Positions 1 through 8,224 of a stretch of 64,000 nucleotides of DNA are shown piece after piece. The notes below the pieces were generated by a model, which ran no database searches, was not told the origin of the DNA, and worked only from the letters and a program-made list of their open reading frames with translations. Source of the DNA: JBCCGR01 sp039029195 (GTDB lineage Bacteria > Pseudomonadota > Alphaproteobacteria > Rhizobiales > Rhizobiaceae); the NCBI GenBank assembly GCA_039029195.1, contig JBCCGR010000017.1, positions 1-64,000 on the forward strand. Reading direction: 5' to 3'. The position numbers and the translations under genes are program-made. The first letter of the stretch is position 1. Every line of letters begins with the position of its first letter.

Positions 1-195
1 CTGGTGAAGAAGGTTGCAAGCGTTGCCGGAGCCGCAGCACTCATCCCGGTCGTTACTTCCATCACCGCGCCAATGCCCGCACAGGCCGCGAGTTGTGTCA
101 TGGCCGGTCAACCTTGCCCGCTGGGTCCAGGACATACTGGAGTGGATCCAGGGTGCTGCAGCACCGGCTGTTTGTTGGGCAACTGCCTACCCTGA
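1..195 (+). CDS. C-terminal part of a secreted six-cysteine (knottin-like) peptide precursor, cut by window start
   Basis: Reading frame 1 is open from the first base and ends at TGA 193-195, so the start lies outside the window. The visible part has a hydrophobic stretch ending in AQA, a typical signal peptidase site. A mature tail follows with cysteines spaced C-x6-C-x12-CC-x3-C-x4-C, which fits the inhibitor-cystine-knot pattern. The hydrophobic part aligns without gaps to the end of the Tat-like signal in the gene at 955-1428 (PVV, SI/TI, AP, AQA, SC shared), while the mature loops differ. The missing upstream part is therefore probably also a PqqD-like domain plus twin-arginine signal. 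Knottin folding and function are inference; no named family is claimed. Confidence 0.7.
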   Translation: MVKKVASVAGAAALIPVVTSITAPMPAQAASCVMAGQPCPLGPGHTGVDPGCCSTGCLLGNCLP

Positions 196-344
196 CCTTG
201 GTCCCATTGTCCCCTGTCTGAGGTGTCGAACCAACGCCCAGTCAACAGCAGCAACTGAGCTGACCGCAAACCGGCACCCGGCAAACACACCAACCCATTG
301 GCTCTTCCTCTACAACCGCGCGATTTCGTCCCGAAAACTGCCCA

Positions 345-752
345 TCAACAACTGGCGGGGCGATACACCTTGAATTCACGACCTCTGATGTAAAACTTTC
401 CGGCGCGCCCGTCGATGCGATAGGAATCCCGGTTCACGCCGCTCTGCCAAGACACCACCGCCGACTGGCCCTGATCCTTGACCTGCCATCGTCCGGCGAA
501 CTGAAATTGCTGACATCGAAAACCGTGGGCAATCCGGTTTGGAGCGCAGCTTTTCCCATAGGTCACGAAGGTGCCGTTCCGGCAAAACGTAGTCCAGGTT
601 TCAATCTGCGGATTGGCGCTGCTGATCCCGGTTCCCGACGTGTAGTGCCATGTCTTTCCCTGCAGCGTGGTTTGCCAGGTTTCGGCTCGCACCGGACTTG
701 CCATACCGAAGACCACTGCAACGAAGATCAGAGATACGCGCGTGCTCTGCAT
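345..752 (-). CDS. Small secreted hypothetical protein
   Basis: A 135-residue product with a clear N-terminal signal peptide (charged start, hydrophobic core, cleavage after SPVRA) and a mature part containing four cysteines and many aromatic residues. The inner ATG at 750-752 is chosen because GGGGGA lies about 7 bases upstream of it; a second ATG at 765-767 would add five residues. It is divergent from the knottin gene at 955, and the 200-bp space between them holds a CtrA-type box that could serve either. I do not recognise the family. Its position between two cystine-rich peptide genes suggests a cell-surface or secreted partner, which is inference. Confidence 0.6.
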   Translation of the reverse strand: MQSTRVSLIFVAVVFGMASPVRAETWQTTLQGKTWHYTSGTGISSANPQIETWTTFCRNGTFVTYGKSCAPNRIAHGFRCQQFQFAGRWQVKDQGQSAVVSWQSGVNRDSYRIDGRAGKFYIRGREFKVYRPASC

Positions 753-842
753 CTCAAGGTCCCCCATTTAGTATGGCCTTAGTGTGACCTCGCTCCCCGC
801 ATGAAATCAAGCACCGGTACAACACCTGAGCGACCGCCACGG

Positions 843-857
843 TTAACCACACCTTAA
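843..857. promoter_or_regulatory. Perfect CtrA-type box TTAA-N7-TTAA
   Basis: TTAA at 843-846, seven bases, then TTAA at 854-857, with a C following the second half. This is the classical full binding site of the alphaproteobacterial cell-cycle regulator CtrA. It lies about 100 bp upstream of the knottin gene start (955/958) and about 90 bp upstream of the divergent gene at 752. Binding is inferred from sequence only. Confidence 0.5.
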
Positions 858-954
858 CATTTTGCGATAAAATCTCTTTAAAATCTTGACCTTACGTCAC
901 ATCGCTGACACTTCGGTGCGGAACTGCGGCACCATTCTGTATTTGTTGAGTTGA

Positions 955-1428
955 GTGATGATCCGCGCCACTTCCGTTCCACAAGCTCTGAGCGATCATC
1001 GTATGGTGCGTCGGTTGGACGGGGAAACCATCATCTACAACACCAAAACCCATATGGCTGTGAGGCTCGACGAACGCGCAGAGGCGATCCGGCAAGCGTG
1101 CGACGGCAAGCGCTCGGTGCAAGAAATCGGTCGGGTATTGGCAACACCAACCCTGAGCACAGATGCGATTGAATGCACAATCGCAGACCTTGTTTCCGCT
1201 GGTCTCGTTTCCTACTCGGAGCCGCACATTGCGAACATTGACCGTCGTCGCATGTTGAAGCGAGCCGCCAAACTTGGCGCACAGGCGGCGCTTGTGCCGG
1301 TCGTTGCCACGATATCCGCGCCTGTGGCCGCGCAGGCCCTGTCCTGCGGCAATCCAGGTGATCCCTGTTCAACAAACAGCCAGTGCTGTTCCAACATCTG
1401 CGATGGCGGTTTCTGTGAACCGTTCTGA
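955..1428 (+). CDS. PqqD-like domain fused to a Tat signal and a knottin-like six-cysteine peptide
   Basis: A 157-residue protein in three parts. Residues about 14-88 resemble a PqqD-type winged-helix domain (GETIIYN, AVRLDE, ACDG, SVQEIG and a final leucine-rich helix), the fold used as a RiPP leader-recognition element. Residues 97-102 read RRRMLK after an aspartate, a near-perfect twin-arginine motif, followed by a hydrophobic region ending in AQA (125-127). The last 27 residues carry cysteines at 131, 138, 144, 145, 149 and 154, i.e. C-x6-C-x5-CC-x3-C-x4-C, the spacing of inhibitor cystine knots. The start is GTG 955 or ATG 958. Its 3' end overlaps the nucleotidyltransferase gene, so the two are probably translationally coupled. 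The fusion is seen directly; that the tail is exported and active is inference. Confidence 0.75.
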   Translation: MMIRATSVPQALSDHRMVRRLDGETIIYNTKTHMAVRLDERAEAIRQACDGKRSVQEIGRVLATPTLSTDAIECTIADLVSAGLVSYSEPHIANIDRRRMLKRAAKLGAQAALVPVVATISAPVAAQALSCGNPGDPCSTNSQCCSNICDGGFCEPF

Positions 1429-2521
1429 CATCGGAAAAACCATCGCCGCTTGCCTCGCAGGATCATGGCGCGAACATGTTGAACCTGCTCAGGTCAGCGA
1501 AGAAGCGCTCGAACTTGCGCTTCCGGAACTGATTTCTCTGGGCTCCGTTGCGCTTGCCCAAAGACGTGTTCGGCTCAATGAAGCACTTGCAGCATCCTCG
1601 ACTGGTCAGAAGCTCGCGGACGCCGCCCGCGGCCTATCCATGCGGGCGATGATGCTTGATGCGGCAGTTCCGAGCCTCAATCAGTTCTTGAATGACCGCG
1701 GGTTTCAGGGGCTGTTGATGAAGGGCTGGGCCGTTGCTCAGGCCTACCATACCCCCCTCACCCGCCCGAGCGGCGATATGGACCTTTTGGTGACACCCGA
1801 CCAGTTTGCCGATGTGTTCGAAGCGCTTTATGCGAACTCCGCCAAGCTGCCGCGGCCTGAAAAGATTAACCCAAAAGCGGAACTTGCGGTCACCTTGAAG
1901 TGGGATCATCCAGGCGAAGTCAGCAAAGTGGATCTTCACGGCGATCTGGAGAAATTCGACCTCAATCCCGTTTCTGAGCTGATTGCTCGCTCGCCAGATT
2001 TATCGGGCGGCACCGGCGCATTGCGAACACCTGATCACACCGACCATCTGCAGATTCTCGCCGTTCACATGCTCATTCACGGCGCCTGGCGGCCCATTTG
2101 GCTAGTCGATATCGCGGCCATGGTGGAGCGCCACGGGTCGGAGATCCGCTGGGATCGATATCACGATCCCCTCATCCGAAATTGGATCGCAACCAGCCTC
2201 CATCTTGCGAAGGATTTGCTTGGAGCCGATCTGTCTGCAACGCCAGACTGGGTCCAAAACCATGCCCAGCCACGATGGGCGGCACCCCATGTTCTGGATT
2301 TATGGTGCCTGCCGGTAACCCATCTGAACACCCGCCCAACGTTGAAAAACACGCTGCGCATGATGCCGGCAAAACTGCCCAAAGAGCTGATGCTGCGCTG
2401 GCCCAAACCGATTGCAGCGATCGTTCAACGCGGTCGGCCAATTCAAGGCGAAATCCGTCTCAACCACCAGCTTTTGTGGATTGCCGGCAAAGCCTGGAAG
2501 CATCGGCTGGTAAATTGGTGA
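1415..2521 (+). CDS. Nucleotidyltransferase-fold protein of the NTP_transf_5 type, partner of the knottin precursor
   Basis: About 368 residues. Around residues 103-126 it has LMKGWAVAQAY, an arginine, then SGDMDLLV, which matches the KG...Y...R..GDxDLLV signature of PF14907-type nucleotidyltransferases; the two aspartates would bind metal. Such genes commonly sit beside PqqD-like and HPr-kinase-like genes in secreted-peptide or exopolysaccharide loci. GTG 1415 is preferred because GGCGG lies 5 bases upstream; ATG 1403 is the alternative. Either start lies inside the end of the precursor gene (stop at 1428), giving a 14-26 bp overlap. Residues beyond about 180 are not recognised. Substrate is unknown; modification of the linked peptide is a hypothesis. 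Confidence 0.7.
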   Translation: MNRSDIGKTIAACLAGSWREHVEPAQVSEEALELALPELISLGSVALAQRRVRLNEALAASSTGQKLADAARGLSMRAMMLDAAVPSLNQFLNDRGFQGLLMKGWAVAQAYHTPLTRPSGDMDLLVTPDQFADVFEALYANSAKLPRPEKINPKAELAVTLKWDHPGEVSKVDLHGDLEKFDLNPVSELIARSPDLSGGTGALRTPDHTDHLQILAVHMLIHGAWRPIWLVDIAAMVERHGSEIRWDRYHDPLIRNWIATSLHLAKDLLGADLSATPDWVQNHAQPRWAAPHVLDLWCLPVTHLNTRPTLKNTLRMMPAKLPKELMLRWPKPIAAIVQRGRPIQGEIRLNHQLLWIAGKAWKHRLVNW

Positions 2522-2686
2522 AGCGGTGATTTGAAGCCAGTCTGTCCCCACACAGCCACGGCGTGTGACGGCACCCGAACCTCGCCATGTCACCTTCGGG
2601 CCATTTGAGCGACAGCGAGAATGCGACCCGGAGGCCCATTCCGTTCAATTGCTAAACCTGCCCGAATTGAGAGGGACCGGTGTGGT

Positions 2687-2735
2687 TTCCCGGATCACGA
2701 TTTCACTGCTTTCGCAATTCAATCGGTCCGGGAAT
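2687..2735. repeat. GTCAT-type intergenic palindrome, imperfect copy
   Basis: Arms TTCCCGGA (2687-2694) and TCCGGGAA (2727-2734) are followed by TGAC. On the minus strand this reads GTCA-TTCCCGGA...TCCGGGAA, the layout of the palindromes found elsewhere in this window. It sits in the 248-bp gap between the nucleotidyltransferase gene and gmk, where no gene is seen, and may also act as a 3' end hairpin for gmk. Confidence 0.5.
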
Positions 2736-2769
2736 GACAAACGAAGGTGGGGCTAAACCAATAGTTTCC

Positions 2770-3408
2770 CTACCCCAGCAACTCACCAACGAACCCATGC
2801 AAGCCAGGCACGCGATCACGCCGCAGACGTTCTGCGCTCAAAATGGCCCGCACCTCGGTAAACGCGCGGTCGAGATCATCATTGATCACCACATAATCAT
2901 ATTCGTTCCAGTGCTCGATTTCAGCGCGCGCGTTTTCCAGCCGCCGCTCGATCACAACGGCACTGTCCTCTGCCCGGCGGACCAGCCGCTGTCTTAGCTC
3001 CGCCATTGATGGGGGCAGAACAAAGATGCTCACCACATCCGCACGCGCCTTGTCGAAGAGTTGCAGAGCGCCCTGCCAGTCAATGTCAAAAAGCATGTCG
3101 CGGCCGGCAGCCATTTCCTTTTCCACCGGTTCCCGTGGAGTGCCATAGAAATTACTGTGCACTTCCGCCCACTCCAGCAGACCGTCGGACTGGCGCATGC
3201 CATCAAACTCGCGCTCAGAAACGAAATGATAATGGGTGCCGTCAATTTCACCGCCGCGACGGGCGCGCGTTGTGGCAGAAACTGACAAGGAAAGCCCCGG
3301 CTCGGCAGAAAGCAGATTACGGGCAATCGTTGATTTTCCGGCCCCCGAGGGAGAGGAAATCACCAGCATGATGCCGCGGCGTTCGAGAGAAGAAATGTCG
3401 TTGCTCAT
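2770..3408 (-). CDS. gmk: Guanylate kinase
   Basis: Converts GMP and ATP to GDP and ADP in the cytoplasm, in purine nucleotide synthesis. The 212-residue length is normal. The P-loop SPSGAGKST is at residues 19-27. The GMP-binding part follows with SATTRARRGGEIDGTHYHF, then FYGTPREPVE and FDIDWQGA, all typical of the family. It is the last gene of a minus-strand run starting with yicC, 5 bp away, an arrangement common in alphaproteobacteria. ATG 3408 is taken; a start at residue 14 would trim the N-terminus but keep the whole kinase fold. Confidence 0.96.
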   Translation of the reverse strand: MSNDISSLERRGIMLVISSPSGAGKSTIARNLLSAEPGLSLSVSATTRARRGGEIDGTHYHFVSEREFDGMRQSDGLLEWAEVHSNFYGTPREPVEKEMAAGRDMLFDIDWQGALQLFDKARADVVSIFVLPPSMAELRQRLVRRAEDSAVVIERRLENARAEIEHWNEYDYVVINDDLDRAFTEVRAILSAERLRRDRVPGLHGFVGELLG

Positions 3409-3413
3409 GACTG

Positions 3414-4298
3414 CTATTCGATGTTCTGAACCTGCTCGCGGAACTGATCAATCACGACCTTCAGTTCCAGACCGATGGCCGTCACCACCGCTGCATTGGA
3501 TTTGGAACACAGCGTATTGGCTTCCCGGTTAAATTCCTGTGACAGGAAATCAAGCTTGCGACCAATCGGGCCGGTCTCAGCAATGAGATTGCGCGCCGAT
3601 ACAATATGAGCCTTCAGCCGATCAAGTTCTTCTCGAAGATCAGCCTTGGTGGCGAGAATTGCAGCTTCCGCATGCAGTCGGTCAGGATCAAGCTTGTCGG
3701 AGGCTTCCAGCAGTTCAGCCACCTGCCGTGCAAGCCTTTCGCGAATGGCTTCTACACTTCTGGAAGGGTTAGCCTCCGCCGCCAGAGTAAGCCGTTCCAA
3801 CTCGGAAAGATGATCGACCAGCAATGCAGCCATCGCCTCTCCTTCTTCCGCGCGATGGCTCACCAATGAAGAGAGTGCCGCATCCAAACCGTCGATCAAT
3901 GCTGCGATCAGTGCTTTGCGCTCATCTTCATCTTCCTCCTGATCCTGAACATCCAGAACACCGCGCAGGCTCAAGATGTCAGCCGCACTTGAGGGGGAAA
4001 GATCACAGTTTTCTTCCAGCTCATCAATCGCTTGAAGCACACTCTCAAGCACGGCCTGATTGACCGTCGGGCCGCTCGCCGAACGATCCTGCTCCACAGA
4101 GAGAGACAGTTGTACATTGCCGCGTTTCAGGTGATTGCCAGCACGTTTGCGCACGTCAGGCTCCAGCGCTTCAAAGCCGGAGGGCAATCGCAGGCGCAGA
4201 TCAAGCCCCTTGCCATTGACCGAACGCATTTCCCAATGCCAGCGATACTTGCCGTGGTGCCCCTGTGATCGGGCAAAACCGGTCATGCTGTGGACCAT
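3414..4298 (-). CDS. yicC: YicC/YloC family endoribonuclease
   Basis: A 294-residue protein beginning MVHSMTGFARSQG, the hallmark start of the YicC family, and ending in the conserved part with DFLSQEFNREANTL and a run of hydrophobic and charged residues. Members act as endoribonucleases, with E. coli YicC linked to small-RNA decay. The middle is glutamate-rich and helical, as usual for the family. It lies between mltG and gmk on the minus strand with only 5 bp before gmk, so co-transcription is likely. Length and ends match the family well; the RNA target here cannot be told. Confidence 0.92.
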   Translation of the reverse strand: MVHSMTGFARSQGHHGKYRWHWEMRSVNGKGLDLRLRLPSGFEALEPDVRKRAGNHLKRGNVQLSLSVEQDRSASGPTVNQAVLESVLQAIDELEENCDLSPSSAADILSLRGVLDVQDQEEDEDERKALIAALIDGLDAALSSLVSHRAEEGEAMAALLVDHLSELERLTLAAEANPSRSVEAIRERLARQVAELLEASDKLDPDRLHAEAAILATKADLREELDRLKAHIVSARNLIAETGPIGRKLDFLSQEFNREANTLCSKSNAAVVTAIGLELKVVIDQFREQVQNIE

Positions 4299-4386
4299 TG
4301 TCCCCCCGAATCTGGCGCGACTTCGTAAGAAATTTCGTCGTTCGTGAACCAGATGGGGCGGTTAAGTCAATCGGTACACTGAAAAC

Positions 4387-5562
4387 TCAGTCGGTTGTGC
4401 CGCGCAGGCCTGCACCCCCGCTGTCACCGGTCGCGGGTTCATCTTCACCCGTGCCACCGTCGGCGGGTTTCGGTGCTTTCGCCGCTTCTTCCTTGCGGCT
4501 GCGCTCAATTTCACGCCAGCGCTTCACATTCTGATTGTGCTGATCAAGCGTTGAGGCGAATGCGTGCCCGCCGGATCCATCAGCCACGAAGAAAAGATCA
4601 TTTGTGATCAGAGGATTGGCCACGGCTTCCAGCGCAGCCTTGCCAGGATTGGCAATCGGCGTCGGTGGAAGGGCGGGAATGTGATAGGTGTTGTAGTCGG
4701 TTGGCTTGTCGATGTCAGAGCGATAAATCGGCCGGCCCTTGGGCTTACCCTTGCCCTGGAAGAGCCCATAGATGATCGTGGGGTCCGACTGCAGCTTCAT
4801 GCCCTTGCGCAACCGGTTGACGAAGACAGACGCCACATGCGGGCGCTCGCTGCCGATTCCCGTTTCTTTTTCAACGATAGAGGCCAGGATCACCATCTCT
4901 TCCGGCGACTTGATGGGAAGCCCTTCCGCCCGGCTCTCCCAGACGGTCTGCAACAATTTCGATTGGGCAGATTTCATCTGATCAACGAGCTCTGCGCGAG
5001 TGGTGCCTCGCTCAACACGATATGTGTTTGGCAGCAACGCCCCCTCTTCCGGGATCGCCGGCACGTCGCCGGTTAGCGTTTCATCCGCCGCGATGCGTTG
5101 AATGATCTGATAGCTGGTCCAGCCTTCAGGGAAGGTGATCGAATACAGGATCGATTTGCCTTCCGACAGCGTGTTCATCACCTCATACATGGAAACGCCG
5201 GGCTTGAACGCATATTCACCCGCCTTCAGACTGCCATGCTGGTTGTAGATGCGCACACCGTAGCGGAAGAAGTCAAAATAGTCCTGCCGGGGAATCACGC
5301 CCTTGGCTTCCAGCAATCGGGAAATCTGGGTGAGATTAGCCCCGCGTGGAATGGCGACGGTTGTTTCCTTCTCAAGCGGCCCGGCAGCATCAAACTGCGA
5401 CTTGCCAAGATAGAGAACAAACAGCCCGCCAAAAATCGCAAGAATTATGCAGGTGATGCCAAAATTGAGGAGCGTCACAAAACCGTTGCGGGCGGCCTTT
5501 GAACGACGCTTGCCACTGCCATGGGCAGCCTCATCATTCAGTACTGTATCGTTTACGGTCAT
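4387..5562 (-). CDS. mltG: Endolytic peptidoglycan transglycosylase MltG
   Basis: Cleaves nascent glycan strands and is thought to terminate their synthesis at the inner membrane. The 391-residue protein has a cytoplasmic N-terminus, one membrane segment near residues 27-49 and a periplasmic YceG/MltG domain. The active-site stretch VILASIVEKETG, with the catalytic glutamate near residue 230, and the later VFVNRLRKGMKLQSDPTI are clear. The last 50 residues are rich in E, K, A, P and G and look disordered. The gene lies 88 bp upstream of yicC and 118 bp downstream of fabF, a common order in Hyphomicrobiales. Confidence 0.95.
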   Translation of the reverse strand: MTVNDTVLNDEAAHGSGKRRSKAARNGFVTLLNFGITCIILAIFGGLFVLYLGKSQFDAAGPLEKETTVAIPRGANLTQISRLLEAKGVIPRQDYFDFFRYGVRIYNQHGSLKAGEYAFKPGVSMYEVMNTLSEGKSILYSITFPEGWTSYQIIQRIAADETLTGDVPAIPEEGALLPNTYRVERGTTRAELVDQMKSAQSKLLQTVWESRAEGLPIKSPEEMVILASIVEKETGIGSERPHVASVFVNRLRKGMKLQSDPTIIYGLFQGKGKPKGRPIYRSDIDKPTDYNTYHIPALPPTPIANPGKAALEAVANPLITNDLFFVADGSGGHAFASTLDQHNQNVKRWREIERSRKEEAAKAPKPADGGTGEDEPATGDSGGAGLRGTTD

Positions 5563-5680
5563 AGGCTGACGGCCTTTTCAAAAAGGCTCATTCTGGTGAA
5601 CTGAATTCGGATACCCATTGTTCCAGAGAATCAGAGGATTATGGCAATTTGACGGGATACCACTGTGATCCCACGATCAA

Positions 5681-6943
5681 CTAGGCGTCAAGCTTGCGAA
5701 AGATCACAGAGGCGTTTGTGCCGCCAAATCCGAATGAATTCGACAGGGCAGTGTTGATTTCTTTCGCTTTGGCAACCTTCGGCACCAGATCAATCTTGGT
5801 TTCCACATCCGGATTGTCGAGATTGAGGGTTGGCGGCAGCATACTGTCCCGCATGGCCAGCAACGAGAAGATCGCCTCAACTGATCCGGCCGCACCGAGA
5901 AGATGGCCTATTGCCGATTTGGTGGAGGACATCGCGATCCCGGATGCAGCGTCGCCTGCAAGTTTTTCCACCGCGCCAAGCTCGATTGTGTCGGCCATCG
6001 TGGATGTGCCGTGCGCATTGACATAGTCGAGATCAGACGGCGTGATACCGGCGCGTTTCAATGCGGCTTCCATGCAGCGCCGCGCACCATCCCCATCTTC
6101 TGACGGCGCCGTAATGTGGAAGGCATCGCCCGACAGACCGTAGCCGATCAGTTCACCATAGATCTTTGCGCCACGGGCCCTTGCATGCTCAAGTTCTTCG
6201 AGAACCACGACGCCTGCGCCCTCACCCATAACGAAACCGTCGCGGTCGCGGTCATAGGGGCGCGATGCGCTTTGCGGATCATCATTGTACGAAGTGGAGA
6301 GCGCCTTGCAGGCGGCAAATCCGGCAATCGATAAGCGACAAACCGGTGATTCCGCGCCGCCTGCCACCATCACATCCGCATCGCCCAGCGCAATCAGTCG
6401 ACCAGCATCGCCAATTGCGTGTGCGCCAGTCGAGCACGCAGTAACCACTGAATGGTTTGGTCCCTTCAGCCCGTGCTGAATGGAGACGTAGCCTGAGGCC
6501 AGATTGATCAGACGACCGGGAATAAAGAACGGGCTCACCCGGCGCGGCCCGCGGTCAGCCAAAAGAAGTGAGGTCTGTTCAATACCCTGAAGACCGCCGA
6601 TCCCGGAGCCGATCAGCGTGCCCGTGGCCCACTGATCCTCATCATTTTCAGGGTGCCAATCCGCGTCATCCAGCGCTTGTGTTGCTGCTGCAATCGCATA
6701 GGCAATGAACGGATCAACCTTGCGCTGTTCCTTCGGCTCCATCCAGTCATCGGGATTGTAGGTTCCGTCTGAACCATCGCCACGCGGGATCTGACAGGCG
6801 ATTTTTGCCGCCAGATCATCCACTTCGAACTCCGTCACACGCCTTGCCGCATTTTCACCGGCAAGAATACGCTTCCAGGTGACTTCCGCGCTGCTACCCA
6901 GCGGCGAAACCATCCCAATTCCAGTGACGACAACCCGTCTCAT
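5681..6943 (-). CDS. fabF: Beta-ketoacyl-ACP synthase II
   Basis: Condenses malonyl-ACP with acyl-ACP in fatty-acid elongation. The 420-residue product starts MRRVVVTGIGMVSPLG at ATG 6943, preceded by GGGGTG; a TTG further upstream would only add six residues. The catalytic triad is visible: Cys170 in VVTACSTGAHA, His311 in NAHGTST and His347 in KSAIGHLLGAAG. The C-terminus SNSFGFGGTNAS is typical. It follows acpP, fabG and fabD on the same strand, and the cluster is probably transcribed as one or two units. Confidence 0.97.
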   Translation of the reverse strand: MRRVVVTGIGMVSPLGSSAEVTWKRILAGENAARRVTEFEVDDLAAKIACQIPRGDGSDGTYNPDDWMEPKEQRKVDPFIAYAIAAATQALDDADWHPENDEDQWATGTLIGSGIGGLQGIEQTSLLLADRGPRRVSPFFIPGRLINLASGYVSIQHGLKGPNHSVVTACSTGAHAIGDAGRLIALGDADVMVAGGAESPVCRLSIAGFAACKALSTSYNDDPQSASRPYDRDRDGFVMGEGAGVVVLEELEHARARGAKIYGELIGYGLSGDAFHITAPSEDGDGARRCMEAALKRAGITPSDLDYVNAHGTSTMADTIELGAVEKLAGDAASGIAMSSTKSAIGHLLGAAGSVEAIFSLLAMRDSMLPPTLNLDNPDVETKIDLVPKVAKAKEINTALSNSFGFGGTNASVIFRKLDA

Positions 6944-7050
6944 GACATCACCCCACGTCAAAACGCGGCCGGAAACGATCCGACCGCGGCCTTCCGGTCA
7001 ACATTTGCCCGGACTTTACAGTTTGGAACGATTGCCCACGGAGCAATCGG

Positions 7051-7287
7051 TTAGCCTTTGTTGGCGTCCAGGAATTTTACAGCGTCGCCAACGGTCAGAA
7101 TGGTTTCAGCCGCATCATCCGGGATTTCGGTGCCGAACTCTTCTTCGAAGGCCATAACGAGTTCCACAGTGTCCAGGCTGTCGGCGCCCAGATCGTCGAT
7201 AAAGCTGGCGCCCAGCACGACTTTTTCTTCTTCAACGCCAAGATGCTCAACAACAATCTTGGTTACACGGGCGGCTGTATCGCTCAT
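7051..7287 (-). CDS. acpP: Acyl carrier protein
   Basis: A 78-residue acidic protein that carries growing acyl chains on 4'-phosphopantetheine attached to Ser37 in the motif GADSLDTVELVM. Length, helical pattern and acidity are typical of bacterial AcpP. It lies between fabG and fabF, as in many bacteria, with roughly 100-150 bp on each side, so it may also have its own promoter as AcpP is usually made in large amounts. No unusual feature is seen. Confidence 0.97.
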   Translation of the reverse strand: MSDTAARVTKIVVEHLGVEEEKVVLGASFIDDLGADSLDTVELVMAFEEEFGTEIPDDAAETILTVGDAVKFLDANKG

Positions 7288-7421
7288 TTCAAGGTCCTCA
7301 ATGGTTCTCGTAAGTTTGGCTCTTCAGGAATGGGAGCCGAGTTTATGGTAAACTTGGCCCCTAACTAGTGGGAGCCGTGTTCCAGATCAAGCTTCTTGTT
7401 CGGTGTGGATAAATCATCACA

Positions 7422-7439
7422 ATTCGCAGATGTGCGAAT
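7422..7439 (-). terminator. Hairpin between fabG and acpP
   Basis: ATTCGCA (7422-7428), a 4-base loop and TGCGAAT (7433-7439) form a perfect 7-bp stem just after the fabG stop on the minus strand. The tail contains only a short T-rich part, so it may be an attenuator or RNA-processing hairpin that sets acpP levels, not a strong terminator. Confidence 0.35.
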
Positions 7440-7441
7440 GA

Positions 7442-8179
7442 TCAGATCATAGCCATACCGCCATTCACGTGCAGGGTCTGACCGGTCATGTAGGCGGCCT
7501 CATCGCTGGCAAGATAAACGACGGAAGCAGCAATTTCGTCCGGCGTGCCAAGGCGCTTGGCAGGCACGCTACCTAGAATGGCTTCTTTCTGCTTGTCGTT
7601 CAGAGCGTCGGTCATCGGTGTCTCAATGAACCCTGGTGCGATGCAGTTTACGGTTACACCCCGGCTGGCGATTTCCATGGCAAGTGACTTAGACATACCA
7701 ATCATACCGGCTTTGGACGCGCAGTAGTTTCCCTGACCTGCATTTCCGGTCACCCCAACCACGGAGGTGATGTTGATGACCCGGCCACTCCTGCGGCGCA
7801 TCATTGGATAGACCGCATCGCGGGTCAGCTTGAAGGTTGCAGTGAGATTGACGTTGATGACGGCGTTCCAGTCCTCATCAGACATGCGCACAAAAAGACC
7901 ATCGCGTGTGATACCGGCATTGTTGACCAGAATATCGATCTGACCCATGTCCTCGACCACGCGTTCAATCAGTCCCGCCACATCTTCGTCGCTGGACAGA
8001 TTGGCAGGGTAAATGCTCGCACGATCGCCGAGATCATCAGCAAGTGCCTTCAGCTTTTCTTCACGCGTGCCATGCAGGCCCACATCAGCGCCTTGCGCGT
8101 GCAGCGCCCGGGCGATTGCTTCGCCAATACCGCCGGAAGCACCGGTGACAAAGGCTTTCTTTCCAGACAGATCAAACAT
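7442..8179 (-). CDS. fabG: 3-oxoacyl-ACP reductase
   Basis: NADPH-dependent reduction of 3-oxoacyl-ACP in fatty-acid elongation. The 245-residue short-chain dehydrogenase has the cofactor motif TGASGGIG at residues 12-19, NNAG at 86-89 and the catalytic Ser139, Tyr152 and Lys156 (NYCASKAG). The C-terminus HVNGGMAMI is the usual FabG ending and helps separate it from other SDR enzymes. It follows fabD by 45 bp, so the two are almost certainly co-transcribed. Confidence 0.97.
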   Translation of the reverse strand: MFDLSGKKAFVTGASGGIGEAIARALHAQGADVGLHGTREEKLKALADDLGDRASIYPANLSSDEDVAGLIERVVEDMGQIDILVNNAGITRDGLFVRMSDEDWNAVINVNLTATFKLTRDAVYPMMRRRSGRVINITSVVGVTGNAGQGNYCASKAGMIGMSKSLAMEIASRGVTVNCIAPGFIETPMTDALNDKQKEAILGSVPAKRLGTPDEIAASVVYLASDEAAYMTGQTLHVNGGMAMI

Positions 8180-8224
8180 CGGGCGTCAGTCTCTCCCAGT
8201 TTTCGTAAGTTCCCAGGGTTTTGA

